A DNA stretch of 64,000 bases. It comes from Acinetobacter puyangensis (GTDB taxonomy: Bacteria; Pseudomonadota; Gammaproteobacteria; Pseudomonadales; Moraxellaceae). Positions 41,738 through 50,901 of this stretch are shown piece by piece. The DNA lies in contig NZ_OANT01000005.1 in assembly GCF_900096995.1 (NCBI RefSeq), forward strand, positions 300,302 through 364,301. The letters run 5' to 3'. The notes under the pieces are model-generated. The model saw only the letters and a list, made by a program, of their open reading frames with translations, was not told the origin of the DNA and searched no databases. The position numbers were made by a program, and so were the translations under genes. The number at the start of each line of letters is the position of its first letter. Position 1 is the first letter of the stretch.

Positions 41738-42918
41738 CTACAAATTCAACTCAATTGCAATTGCGGTTGCCTCTCCACCACCAATACAAATTGCAGCAAT
41801 GCCTTTTTTTGCACCTGTACGCTGTAAGGCTGTGATTAAAGTCAATACGATACGTGTACCTGAGCATCCGATAGGATGTCCCAAAGCACATGCTCCGCCA
41901 AAAATATTCACTTTATTTACATCAAGTTTTAAATGATCAATGGCAAGCAATGCTACAGAGGCAAACGCCTCATTTATTTCCCAAAGTTCAACGTCATCTA
42001 TCGTCCATCCAACTTTTTTGAGTAATTTATCAATTGCAGCAATGGGAGCCAGAGAGAACTCTAAAGGTAATTGTGCATGATTTGCTGTACCCACAATGGT
42101 TGCAAGCGGATGCAGATGATTATTTTTTGCAACTTCGGCTGAGCAAAGAAGTAGTGCTGCCGCACCATCAGAAATAGAACTAGAATTTGCAGCTGTAATT
42201 GTGCCGTCTTTTTTAAAGACTGGTTTTAATTGGGCAATTTTTCTTGTTTTGCGGACAAGGGTTGCTCATCATGCTCAACTAAGCTGGTCACATTACGGGA
42301 TACAACATGAACTGGTGTAATTTCATCTTTAAATACACCCTCTTCAATTGCTTTTTTGGCGCGTTGGAGAGAATAAATAGCATATTCATCGAGTTGCTGC
42401 CGTGTATAGTTGTAACGATCGGCAATTTCCTGAGCAAAAAGTCCCATAGAGAATCCAGTTTCACCATCTTCCAATCCATCTAGAAACATATGATCAAAGA
42501 TTTTTTGATGGTTCATTCGATAGCCAAAACGCGCTTTGGACAGCAAGTAAGGCGCATTGCTCATCGACTCCATGCCACCAGCGACTGCGACTTGAATTGA
42601 ACCGGAACGAATCCCATCATACGCCTGAAAAATAGCCTTCATCCCTGAACCACAAACCTTACTCACCGTCGTTGCAGCGGTATGATGACTTAGCCCGGCT
42701 TTTATCAATGCCTGTCGTGTCGGTGCCTGACCAAGCCCCGCACTTAATACATTTCCCATAAATACTTCATCAATCTGTTCTTTATCAAGCCCTGATTTTT
42801 CGACAGTATTCCTGATAACTTGCGCACCAAGTTCAATTGCACTCAAGGTGGATAATTTACCACCAAAACTTCCTATTGGCGTTCGCGTACCACTTACAAT
42901 GACAACTGTATCAACCAT
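41738..42918 (-). pseudogene. acetyl-CoA acyltransferase (thiolase) with a frameshift
   Basis: The first part (42918 to about 42242) encodes a normal thiolase start: RTPIGSFGGKLS, VCGSGMKAIFQAYDGI with the acyl-accepting Cys89, and VAGGMESMSNAPYLL. After AKQEK the frame breaks at a run of five A on the minus strand (42242-42238). Adding one A restores KIAQLKPVFKKDGTITAANSS and continues to NEAFASVALLAI, GGACALGHPIGCSGTR with the catalytic His, and CIGGGEATAIAIEL with the second Cys. All catalytic residues are therefore present in the two pieces. Either the gene has a fresh frameshift or the homopolymer was miscounted. It would perform the last step of beta-oxidation. Confidence 0.88.
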
Positions 42919-42972
42919 TTTTTGAATTCCTTTTCGTGTTTGATCATAAGATGAAATAGCAATTGATCCTAT

Positions 42973-44106
42973 TTACTGATTAATGACATCCCGTGCAATG
43001 ACAATATGCTGGATATCTGAGGTCCCTTCATAAATCTGACTAATACGTACATCACGATAAATACGTTCGACAGGAAAATCTTTTAAATATCCATAACCAC
43101 CATGTATCTGGATTGCATCTGAACATACCCGTTCTGCGATTGTTGAAGCAAAAAGTTTTGCCATGGAGGCTTCTTTTAAACACGGCACCCCCGAATCCTT
43201 AAGATCTGCTGCGTGATAAACTAGCTGCCGTGCCGCTTCAATTTGTGTTGCCATATCTGCAATACGGAAACTTACTGCCTGATGCTGGTAAATCGGCACC
43301 CCGAATGCTTCTCTTTGTTTAGCATAGTCAATAGCAGCGTCCAAAGCTGCACGTGCCATTCCGACAGACTGTGCAGCAATGCCAATACGGCCAGCGGCAA
43401 GGTTGGACAAGGCAATTTTATAACCCTCACCCAATGCACCAATCAAATTACTTTCATGCACACGGCAATTTTCAAAACTAATTGTTGCGGTATCCGAACA
43501 ATGCTGTCCCATTTTATCTTCTAGACCAATGACATTGTAACCTTCGTTATCTGTGGGTACAGCAAAACAAGAGATCCCCTTTTTGCCCGCTTCTTTATCA
43601 GTAACTGCCAGTACTATGGCAATTTGAGCATTTTTTCCCGTGGTAATAAATTGTTTAGTTCCGTTTAAAATGTAATATTCACCCTCTTGATCTGCCCGGG
43701 TTTTTAATGCACTTGCATCGGAGCCGGTATGCGGTTCAGTTAAACAAAAACAACCTAACCATTCACCACTGGCGACTTTAGTTAAATAGTTCTGTTTTTG
43801 CTGTTCATTCCCATAATGAAGTAAAATACCGCAGATTAATGAATTTTGAACACTCACAATAGTAGAAAGTCCCCCTTCACCTGCTGCGATTTCCTCAAGT
43901 GCAACAACCAGCGTTTTATAGTCCAGTCCTGCACCCGCATACTCCTCTGGTACAGTAATACCCAGAACACCCAGTTCGGCCAGTATTTTCAATTCCTGTG
44001 ATGGAAAAGCTTTGCTAATATCACGTTCCGCAGCAGCTGTTTTAAGTTTGTCTCGTGAAAAATCACGCAAAATATTCTGTATTGATAATTGATCTTCCGT
44101 TAACAT
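42973..44106 (-). CDS. acyl-CoA dehydrogenase (short-chain type)
   Basis: This 377-residue FAD enzyme introduces the first double bond. Seen: LAELGVLGITVPEEYAGAGLDY, CFCLTEPHTGSDASALKTRA, LNGTKQFITTGKNA, YAKQREAFGVPIYQHQAV, QIHGGYGYLKDFPVERIYRD and the catalytic Glu in IYEGTSDIQ. Its length and motifs match short or short/branched-chain dehydrogenases. It is 54 bp from the thiolase and 13 bp from the SDR gene, so they are in one operon. Confidence 0.92.
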   Translation of the reverse strand: MLTEDQLSIQNILRDFSRDKLKTAAAERDISKAFPSQELKILAELGVLGITVPEEYAGAGLDYKTLVVALEEIAAGEGGLSTIVSVQNSLICGILLHYGNEQQKQNYLTKVASGEWLGCFCLTEPHTGSDASALKTRADQEGEYYILNGTKQFITTGKNAQIAIVLAVTDKEAGKKGISCFAVPTDNEGYNVIGLEDKMGQHCSDTATISFENCRVHESNLIGALGEGYKIALSNLAAGRIGIAAQSVGMARAALDAAIDYAKQREAFGVPIYQHQAVSFRIADMATQIEAARQLVYHAADLKDSGVPCLKEASMAKLFASTIAERVCSDAIQIHGGYGYLKDFPVERIYRDVRISQIYEGTSDIQHIVIARDVINQ

Positions 44107-44119
44107 TTGGCTTTACTCC

Positions 44120-44881
44120 TTATTTTGCAGCCATACGAATTGCACCATCCAGACGGATAACCTCACCGTTTAAATACGTGTTTTCAATAATATGTTGTGC
44201 CAGCTTTGCAAACTCTTCAGGTTGCCCCAAACGTTTAGGGAAAGGCACCATATCACCCAGTGCCTGTTGCACCTCGACCGGCATATTCAGTAACATGGGC
44301 GTAGCCATAATACCTGGTGCAATGGTCATGACACGGATTGCATCTCGCGCCAACTCTCGTGCCAATGGCAACGTCATCGCAACAACAGCACCTTTGGACG
44401 CCGCATAGGCGACCTGACCAATTTGCCCCTCATATGCGGCAACCGAGGCAGTATTAATAATGATGCCTTTTTCGCCGCCAGTATCCACTTCATTCTGTGA
44501 CATTGCCTGAGCTGCGAACCGAATCATATTGAAACTTCCAATCACATTAATATTTAAAGTTCGAGAAAAAGACTCAAGTCGATGCACGTCCTCTTTTTTC
44601 AATACTTTTTCAGCAGGTGCAATGCCGGCACAATTAATCAATCCTGATATTTTTTGTCCTTTCAATTGTTTAAAAAACTGTTGAGCCTGCAACTCATTCG
44701 TGATGTCCATACATTCATATCTTGCCTGTATGCCCAATTGTTCTACGGCTTTTTTTAAGCCTTCTTCATTTATATCGATTAAAACCACCGAAGCATGGTT
44801 TTGTACAAGCTGGCAAGCAACTGCATAACCCAAACCAGATGCAGCACCTGTAATTAAGAAAAGATTTCCTTCTATTTTCAT
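44120..44881 (-). CDS. SDR-family 3-hydroxyacyl-CoA dehydrogenase (HSD17B10-like)
   Basis: This 253-residue NAD-dependent dehydrogenase has the SDR nucleotide motif ITGAASGLGYAVA, LINCAGIAPAEK, the catalytic Ser in NTASVAAYEGQ and the Tyr/Lys pair in YAASKGAV. The sequence around it (GQIGQVAYAASKGAVVAMTLPLAREL) is typical of type II 3-hydroxyacyl-CoA dehydrogenases, which act on 2-methyl-3-hydroxybutyryl-CoA among others. It fills the step that the truncated FadB-like hydratase cannot do. It is the promoter-proximal gene on this strand. Confidence 0.9.
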   Translation of the reverse strand: MKIEGNLFLITGAASGLGYAVACQLVQNHASVVLIDINEEGLKKAVEQLGIQARYECMDITNELQAQQFFKQLKGQKISGLINCAGIAPAEKVLKKEDVHRLESFSRTLNINVIGSFNMIRFAAQAMSQNEVDTGGEKGIIINTASVAAYEGQIGQVAYAASKGAVVAMTLPLARELARDAIRVMTIAPGIMATPMLLNMPVEVQQALGDMVPFPKRLGQPEEFAKLAQHIIENTYLNGEVIRLDGAIRMAAK

Positions 44882-45216
44882 TACTTTTTTCCATATTCTG
44901 TAACACTAAGATTAATCTATAAAACCAACACTCAAATAACAATTTCTAAATACTGCAACTTATTTTAAATATATGAATATTCCATAGAAAAGAAATGATA
45001 AATAATGCTTAAAAAACCTCTTATTAATCACCAATAAATCAACAAAAAATATAATTATCAAACATTTAAATTCATGTTCTAAAAAATCAATACACATGAT
45101 GGATTTGAACATTGCTATAATTCCGGCGAATGTTTAACGTTGATAACAGGTATTACGGATAAATAAAAATACTCTAAACAGAGTTCACGTTTAAGGATAA
45201 AACGAGGATATAGCAA
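44882..45216. other. divergent intergenic region of the beta-oxidation cluster
   Basis: This 335-bp, AT-rich gap lies between the SDR operon and the acyl-CoA synthetase gene and must hold both promoters. I see no sigma-54 site, clear inverted repeat or RNA structure. A ribosome site (GAGGA) precedes the synthetase start. The AraC regulator at 46916 may act here. Confidence 0.5.
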
Positions 45217-46866
45217 ATGTTAAAGACATTAACGGAAGTCTCTAATACATTCGACTACGAACAGTATTTACAAGCACAATTACACGGCAAACCACAATCT
45301 ATTAATGCTTATGATGAGTGTTGTGGACGATATGCAGACACTAATAAAGTTGCATTAATATGGGAAGTATTAAATGGCTACGCCATATCATATACCTTTA
45401 AAGAACTTGATCTATTATCTGCAAAATTAGCCAACCATTTTAAATCAATCGGTATCAAACCAGGACAATGTGTCGCTGGCTTATTGTCGCGCACGCCTGA
45501 ATTACTGATTACCATACTTGCAACTTGGCGAATTGGCGCAATTTATCAACCCATGTTTACTGCATTTGAAAGTAAAGCCATTGCCCATCGCATCAACACG
45601 GCACAGACCCAATTGATTGTAACAAACCTCAATCAGCGTACAAAGCTCAATAACCTACATATCAAGCACATTATTACCGTCAACGCCAGTAGTGAAGGAT
45701 ATACAAATGATGCAGATTTCTGGACCGTATTAAATCAGCAATCTGATATTTTTGAACCTGTCAGTCAAACATTTGAAGATAATTTTTTAATGATGTTTAC
45801 GTCAGGGACGACTGGCCTGCCAAAATCTGTACCTGTGCCATTAAAAGCAATTGCTGCGTTTAAATCCTATATGCTGTATGCAGTCGATTTAAGAAATGAT
45901 GATTCCTTCTGGAATCTGGCAGATCCTGGTTGGGCATATGGCTTATACTATGGCATAACAGGCCCACTAAGTTTAGGCAATACCATCATCCTGAATGAAA
46001 AAAACTTTACTGTTGACAATGCTATTGAGACCATTAAAAAATACAAGGTGACGAATCTGGCAGGATCTCCTACTGCTTTTCGACTGTTATTTGGGTTTAA
46101 AGAGCAAATTGATTTAAATATAAAATCTCACCTGCGCGTGGTCAGTAGTGCTGGTGAACCTTTAACCCCAGAGGTCATCAATTGGTTCAAAAATGATTTA
46201 GATGTCAATATTTATGATCAATATGGTCAAACAGAGCTTGGGATGGTGATTGGAAACCATCATGCCCTTAGCCATCATGTCAAGATTGGTTCGGCAGGTT
46301 TCGCTATTCCCGGACATCGTTTTGCTGTACTGGATGAACAATATCAGGAAGTTGGCATAGGCCAATCTGGTGTTCTTGCTATTGATACCGAACATTCACC
46401 GCTATTCTGGTTTAAGGGTTATGATGGACATAATCGTAAATCTTTTGTCGGTAAATATTATATTACAGGAGATACTGTCAGCATCAATGCGTTTGGAGGA
46501 ATCGATTTTATTGGTCGAAATGATGATGTTATTACAACTTCCGGCTATCGTGTTGGCCCATTTGATATCGAAAGTACCTTACTTGAATGTGATGAAGTAT
46601 TAGAGTCTGCTGTAATTGGTAAACCAGATCCCACACGCACAGAAATTATTAAAGCATTTGTGGTTTTAAAACCCCACATTACTGCAAATGATGAACTTAA
46701 AGACAAACTTCAGGAATATGTACGTAACCGCCTATCCAAACATGCATACCCAAGGGAAATTGAATTTATTCAGGAATTACCCAAAACGCCAAGTGGGAAA
46801 ATTCAGCGGAATGTGTTAAAAAATGAAGAGATCCAAAAAATGCAGGAACTTTCTTATTGTTCCTAA
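45217..46866 (+). CDS. AMP-forming acyl-CoA synthetase
   Basis: This 549-residue adenylate-forming enzyme has the P-loop TSGTTGLPKSVPVP (about 195-208), YDQYGQTELGMV, the hinge region FIGRNDDVITTSGYRVGPFDIES, and the C-terminal catalytic Lys in KTPSGKIQRNVL. It would activate a carboxylic acid to its CoA ester as the entry step for the divergent beta-oxidation genes. The layout resembles acetyl/propionyl or medium-chain ligases; chain length cannot be read. Start ATG has GAGGA about ten bases upstream. Confidence 0.9.
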   Translation: MLKTLTEVSNTFDYEQYLQAQLHGKPQSINAYDECCGRYADTNKVALIWEVLNGYAISYTFKELDLLSAKLANHFKSIGIKPGQCVAGLLSRTPELLITILATWRIGAIYQPMFTAFESKAIAHRINTAQTQLIVTNLNQRTKLNNLHIKHIITVNASSEGYTNDADFWTVLNQQSDIFEPVSQTFEDNFLMMFTSGTTGLPKSVPVPLKAIAAFKSYMLYAVDLRNDDSFWNLADPGWAYGLYYGITGPLSLGNTIILNEKNFTVDNAIETIKKYKVTNLAGSPTAFRLLFGFKEQIDLNIKSHLRVVSSAGEPLTPEVINWFKNDLDVNIYDQYGQTELGMVIGNHHALSHHVKIGSAGFAIPGHRFAVLDEQYQEVGIGQSGVLAIDTEHSPLFWFKGYDGHNRKSFVGKYYITGDTVSINAFGGIDFIGRNDDVITTSGYRVGPFDIESTLLECDEVLESAVIGKPDPTRTEIIKAFVVLKPHITANDELKDKLQEYVRNRLSKHAYPREIEFIQELPKTPSGKIQRNVLKNEEIQKMQELSYCS

Positions 46867-46915
46867 TCACTGTTAATTCCCATTTTTTTGGTGTATTTAA
46901 CAATACTGGCTGATG

Positions 46916-47929
46916 TTAATGCTGTGACAACTTTCTATATGTTCCAGCACTGACACCAGTCCACTTCTTAAAAGCACGCTGAAATGCACTGGGATCGTTA
47001 AAATTTAGAGCATAACTAATATCATATAATGTGTCCTTAGTATTAGAAAGTTTTTCTATGGCATAATCTCGCCGGATTTCATTTTTAATTTTCTGGAAAC
47101 TTGTTCCCTTGTTTTTTAATCTGCGTTGCAAGGTTGCTTCCGAGATATTTAAAATCAGCGCAATCTCTTTTAATTCAGGCCACTCCTGTAAATTTGATTG
47201 ACTTAAATAGTTTCTAATTTCCGCACTTAGATCATTGTCAGCTTTATAACGAACCAGAAATTTTTGTGGCGTATACTTTAAGAAATCATTGACATCCTCA
47301 TTGGATTTTTTAATTTTAATTTTTAAATCAGATGCATCAAGATAAAGTACATTCTGTTCAGAAAGAAATTCAATTTGATCAGTAAACCTAATATAATAAT
47401 CTTCACAGTAAATTGGTTGACTACATTTAAGCTGAATTCTGTGATAAATAATATTCTTATCAGCCAACCAACATAAAACCCCTTGAATAAACATCATATA
47501 AGTCGCATAAGTAAACATACGCTTTATATTACCTTTATCTTTAATATAAATTCTTAATTGATTACCAGTCTCGTCCACATCATAATAGGCATATAAATCA
47601 TCAAGAATAATATTAAAATAATTTAAAATATTCTGTAGTGCTTTTTCAATTGTTGTTGAATGTTCAACCATTTTAACCAATAATTTATAAGAACCTCGTC
47701 GCATTGCATGCGCATCCATACCAAAGAACTCATCATTCATGGTGTTGGCAATCTCTATCCAAAGCTTAGCATAATCGTTAATACTGACACGTGCCTTATT
47801 CACATCAAGTAAAGTCGGCGAGATTCCTGCATTACTTGCGATTTCATATATATTGTATCCACGAGAATTCGCCACCAATAAGGCTTCTTTTACCAAATGA
47901 ATTGAAATTGTGCCTTTGATATAGTCCAT
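46916..47929 (-). CDS. AraC-family regulator with arabinose-binding-type N-terminal domain
   Basis: This 337-residue transcription factor has an N-terminal sensor domain (GISPTLLDVNKARVSINDYAKLW) and a C-terminal AraC double HTH at about 235-335 (LKEIALILNISEATLQRRLKNKGTSFQKIKNEIRR; DISYALNFNDPSAFQRAFKKWTGVSAGTYR). It converges on the acyl-CoA synthetase with a 49-bp gap and probably controls the cluster in response to a fatty-acid-like inducer. The 307 bp upstream (47930-48236) shows nothing recognisable. Confidence 0.9.
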   Translation of the reverse strand: MDYIKGTISIHLVKEALLVANSRGYNIYEIASNAGISPTLLDVNKARVSINDYAKLWIEIANTMNDEFFGMDAHAMRRGSYKLLVKMVEHSTTIEKALQNILNYFNIILDDLYAYYDVDETGNQLRIYIKDKGNIKRMFTYATYMMFIQGVLCWLADKNIIYHRIQLKCSQPIYCEDYYIRFTDQIEFLSEQNVLYLDASDLKIKIKKSNEDVNDFLKYTPQKFLVRYKADNDLSAEIRNYLSQSNLQEWPELKEIALILNISEATLQRRLKNKGTSFQKIKNEIRRDYAIEKLSNTKDTLYDISYALNFNDPSAFQRAFKKWTGVSAGTYRKLSQH

Positions 47930-48236
47930 CTTTTAAATCCTGCTTCCTTGTCAAAATTAAACAATATTTTATTTAAAAGTTCAATTATTATGCATAGCGA
48001 CATCAGTATTGATATGTAGTTTTTAATCTTGATTTTTTCAGTTATGAGCAGAAGATTTAATTTGACTGCTGGTTCTTTATAAAAAAATAAAGATCAATTA
48101 TATGAATATATACCAGCATTCAAATTATGTTTTTCTCTAAAAATACAATTACAACAAAGGGAAAAATAATAGTTAATAAAAACAATAGCCCATAGAATAT
48201 TTACTGACATTATGTACATGAAACACGTGAAAACAC

Positions 48237-49481
48237 CTACTCTACTACAGCATATTCCTCAAAGATCTCTTTTCCCTTTAGATGCAGCCAACTCTCAGGT
48301 CCAGATTCTATTTCCTCAATGGTGAGCAAACAATCATCAAGCTGCTGTTTAAGTTGTGCCCATTGAATATTTTGCCCAATAAAAACCATTTCCTGACGAC
48401 AATCACCCGCCTGCTCATGCCATTTCTCTAAAATACTATGGCGACGATAATCATCTTGTGGCCATTCGTTCTGTGGTAAAAAACGCCACCAATGTCCGAC
48501 ATAACCCCATTCGAATTTTCCACCCGTCTGTACCAGCATTCCAATATCCACATAACGATGCGCCAGCCATATATAACCTTTACTACGCAATAATGTGCCA
48601 TTTATCCATGGCTGATTTAAAAAGGCATATAAACGCTGCGGATGAAAAGGGACACGTTCACGATATGCCCATGAAGAAATACCGTAGGTTTCTGATTCAG
48701 GATGGACTTCCTGCTGATCCAGATGCTGCATCCAGCCAGGTGATTTTACCAGACTCGGCAGATCAAATTTATGTGTATTTAAAACAACGGATAAATCAAT
48801 TTCACCATGTTGTATGGGTAAAATTTCTGCTGATGGATTCAGTTGTTTCAGAATTGCAGCAAGATGTTTAAACTTCTCTTCTCCAATCAGATCAAAACGG
48901 CTGACCAGAATCACATTGGCATACTCAACCTGATCCAGTAATAAATCCGAAAGTTTTCGCTCAATCAATTCATCATTTTCAATCGGTGTTTCTATATGTT
49001 GTCCTGACTTCAACATCTCCTCAAAATTTTCACCATTGACCACGGTAACCATAGTATCAAGACGTGCCAGCTCACTCAGACTAAAGCCATCTTGATTCAG
49101 AAAAGCAAATGTTTCTGCCACAGGCATCGGTTCAGAAATACCGGTTGATTCAATCAAAATATAATCAAATTGTGCCTGTTGAGCTAGCGTGCTGACCTGC
49201 TCCAGCAAATCAGCACGTAAAGTACAGCAAATACAGCCATTGCTCATTTCAACCAATTGATCACTGCCACGGTGGAGCTCCACATGACGGCGCACATCTT
49301 CTGCATCAATATTGATTTCACTCATGTCATTAACGATCACAGCAACTTTTATTCCTGCGCGATTACGCAGTATATAATTCAGTAGTGTGGTCTTGCCCGA
49401 TCCCAGAAAACCAGATAATACAGTGACTGGAATACGCGTATGAATAGCATCCAATATCTTACAAGATTGTGCTGTTGTCAT
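48237..49481 (-). CDS. nitrile hydratase activator, CobW/P47K-type GTPase
   Basis: This 414-residue G3E-family GTPase has a P-loop GFLGSGKTTLLNYIL, a metal-binding motif GCICCTLR, an ESTGISEP switch and a C-terminal CobW domain (YGISSWAYRERVPFHPQRLYAFL). Proteins of this kind are the metallochaperones that Fe-type nitrile hydratases need. It is the last gene of the nitrile operon, 49 bp after the beta-subunit gene, in agreement with the Fe-type active site of the alpha subunit. Confidence 0.92.
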   Translation of the reverse strand: MTTAQSCKILDAIHTRIPVTVLSGFLGSGKTTLLNYILRNRAGIKVAVIVNDMSEINIDAEDVRRHVELHRGSDQLVEMSNGCICCTLRADLLEQVSTLAQQAQFDYILIESTGISEPMPVAETFAFLNQDGFSLSELARLDTMVTVVNGENFEEMLKSGQHIETPIENDELIERKLSDLLLDQVEYANVILVSRFDLIGEEKFKHLAAILKQLNPSAEILPIQHGEIDLSVVLNTHKFDLPSLVKSPGWMQHLDQQEVHPESETYGISSWAYRERVPFHPQRLYAFLNQPWINGTLLRSKGYIWLAHRYVDIGMLVQTGGKFEWGYVGHWWRFLPQNEWPQDDYRRHSILEKWHEQAGDCRQEMVFIGQNIQWAQLKQQLDDCLLTIEEIESGPESWLHLKGKEIFEEYAVVE

Positions 49482-49530
49482 TTACCTTCTCCTAATACAG
49501 TGATTCCGTGACTAGAAATGTTAGCTTTAA

Positions 49531-50175
49531 TTAGGCTTCGACTTTGTCCAGATAACTTTCAAATAAATCAACAATGACATAACCATCATCAGCCGCATCA
49601 CCCCACAGATCTTTCACGCGAAACTCAACATGATAGGTCGGTTGATGTAATGCAGTTTGATCGGCATGACCTATCGCATCAGGGAAAGGCCATTTTTCTG
49701 TCGTGCGGTGTAATATCACACCAGATTTACCTCTGACATAAGCCGGTGCACGAATGTGTCCGGATACATACTCATCACGCACGGTAACTTTATCACCCAC
49801 CTCAAATGGAGGGCGATTACCAATGGCAGGACGACCATTAGAATGATTGGGATTGGCTAATTTAAAATGTGATCCCAATGCTTCATCAAGCTCTTGTTGA
49901 GTGATCACACCGGCTTCTGTCAATAAAGTTGCAGTCGCAATAATATAGCGTTCATAATATTTTGTACCTACATGTTGTCGTACATCTATCCGCTCAACCG
50001 CATGACGAACCTGATCGATATTGAATTTGTTTAAATGCCCGGCGCCCAGAAACATTAGACTGTAGGCCAGATGTTCCCAATCTTCTTTAAACACGGGTTT
50101 GTAACTTTTGCTGTTAATTTTATGATCGACAGGACCAAATCCCTGAAAACCACCAAGATCATGAAAGCCATCCAT
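49531..50175 (-). CDS. nthB: nitrile hydratase subunit beta
   Basis: This 214-residue subunit carries the typical start MDGFHDLGGFQGFGPV, EDWEHLAYSLMFLG, YYERYIIATATLLTEAGVI and the SH3-like C-terminal half (FEVGDKVTVRDEYVSGHIRAPAYVRGKSGVI). I start at ATG 50175, seven bases after AAGGAG and matching the family start; an ATG at 50181 sits too close to that site. With alpha it hydrates nitriles to amides. It is 47 bp after the alpha gene. Confidence 0.95.
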   Translation of the reverse strand: MDGFHDLGGFQGFGPVDHKINSKSYKPVFKEDWEHLAYSLMFLGAGHLNKFNIDQVRHAVERIDVRQHVGTKYYERYIIATATLLTEAGVITQQELDEALGSHFKLANPNHSNGRPAIGNRPPFEVGDKVTVRDEYVSGHIRAPAYVRGKSGVILHRTTEKWPFPDAIGHADQTALHQPTYHVEFRVKDLWGDAADDGYVIVDLFESYLDKVEA

Positions 50176-50222
50176 AATCATTCTCCTTCATTCGATAAAT
50201 ATGAGATTAATGTGAAAAGTCG

Positions 50223-50819
50223 TTACACAACCGGGAGGGATACGCCGATCAATACATCTTTAGTGATCAATTTCTGTAATTCTTCCTCAGTCAGATGTTC
50301 TGTACCTTGTGGACGCATTGGAAGAACCAGATAACGTGTTTCTGCCGAAGTATCCCAGACTTTAATCGTGACATTTTCGGGGATATCGGTACCTAATTCT
50401 TTCAGTACAGTACGACCTTCACGAACTAAACGCGCACGGTACTCAAAACTTTTATACCATTCCGGTGGTAAGCCAAGTACAGGCCAATTGGTACAGGAGC
50501 ATAAGCTACACACAATCACATTTTTAACCGTAGGGGTGTCTTCCAGTGCAACAATGTATTCACCCTGTGGTCCGGTATAACCGAATGCTTCACATGCGGC
50601 AGTACCATCACGTAATAACAATTCGCGATATGCCGGATCCGTCCATGCTTTGGCTACGACACGGGCACCATTTGCCGGATCCCATGTATTTTCCATTAAA
50701 TCGGTTATCCCTTCGACAAATCCTTCTGGAATTAAGTTTTTATCATTCAGGACTTTAAATAATGCTCTTGCTCTCTCGCCTGGGGTAGAGCTAGATGTTT
50801 TAGAAACAGATGTACTCAT
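50223..50819 (-). CDS. nthA: nitrile hydratase subunit alpha, iron type
   Basis: This 198-residue subunit carries the metal-binding loop VCSLCSC at about residues 108-114. Ser in the third position (CSLCSC) marks Fe-type enzymes; Co-type ones have Thr (CTLCSC). Two of the Cys are normally oxidised to sulfinic and sulfenic acid. Other family blocks are ARVVAKAWTDPAYRELLLRDG, and PVLGLPPEWYKSFEYRARLV. Encoded between the amidase (82 bp) and the beta gene. Fe-type enzymes are inhibited by bound NO, which makes the globin upstream of interest. Confidence 0.95.
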   Translation of the reverse strand: MSTSVSKTSSSTPGERARALFKVLNDKNLIPEGFVEGITDLMENTWDPANGARVVAKAWTDPAYRELLLRDGTAACEAFGYTGPQGEYIVALEDTPTVKNVIVCSLCSCTNWPVLGLPPEWYKSFEYRARLVREGRTVLKELGTDIPENVTIKVWDTSAETRYLVLPMRPQGTEHLTEEELQKLITKDVLIGVSLPVV

Positions 50820-50901
50820 GTAAAACGCTCCTTGGTAGAGAAGTTAGGACAACAATCATCATGAAAATGATCAAATAGGCTTGTTGTCTGTCTATTTTTG
50901 A

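Noticed and set aside
50223..50819. Cobalt-type nitrile hydratase
   Set aside because: The loop has CSLCSC rather than CTLCSC, and the partner is a CobW/P47K-type activator rather than a small P14K-type one.
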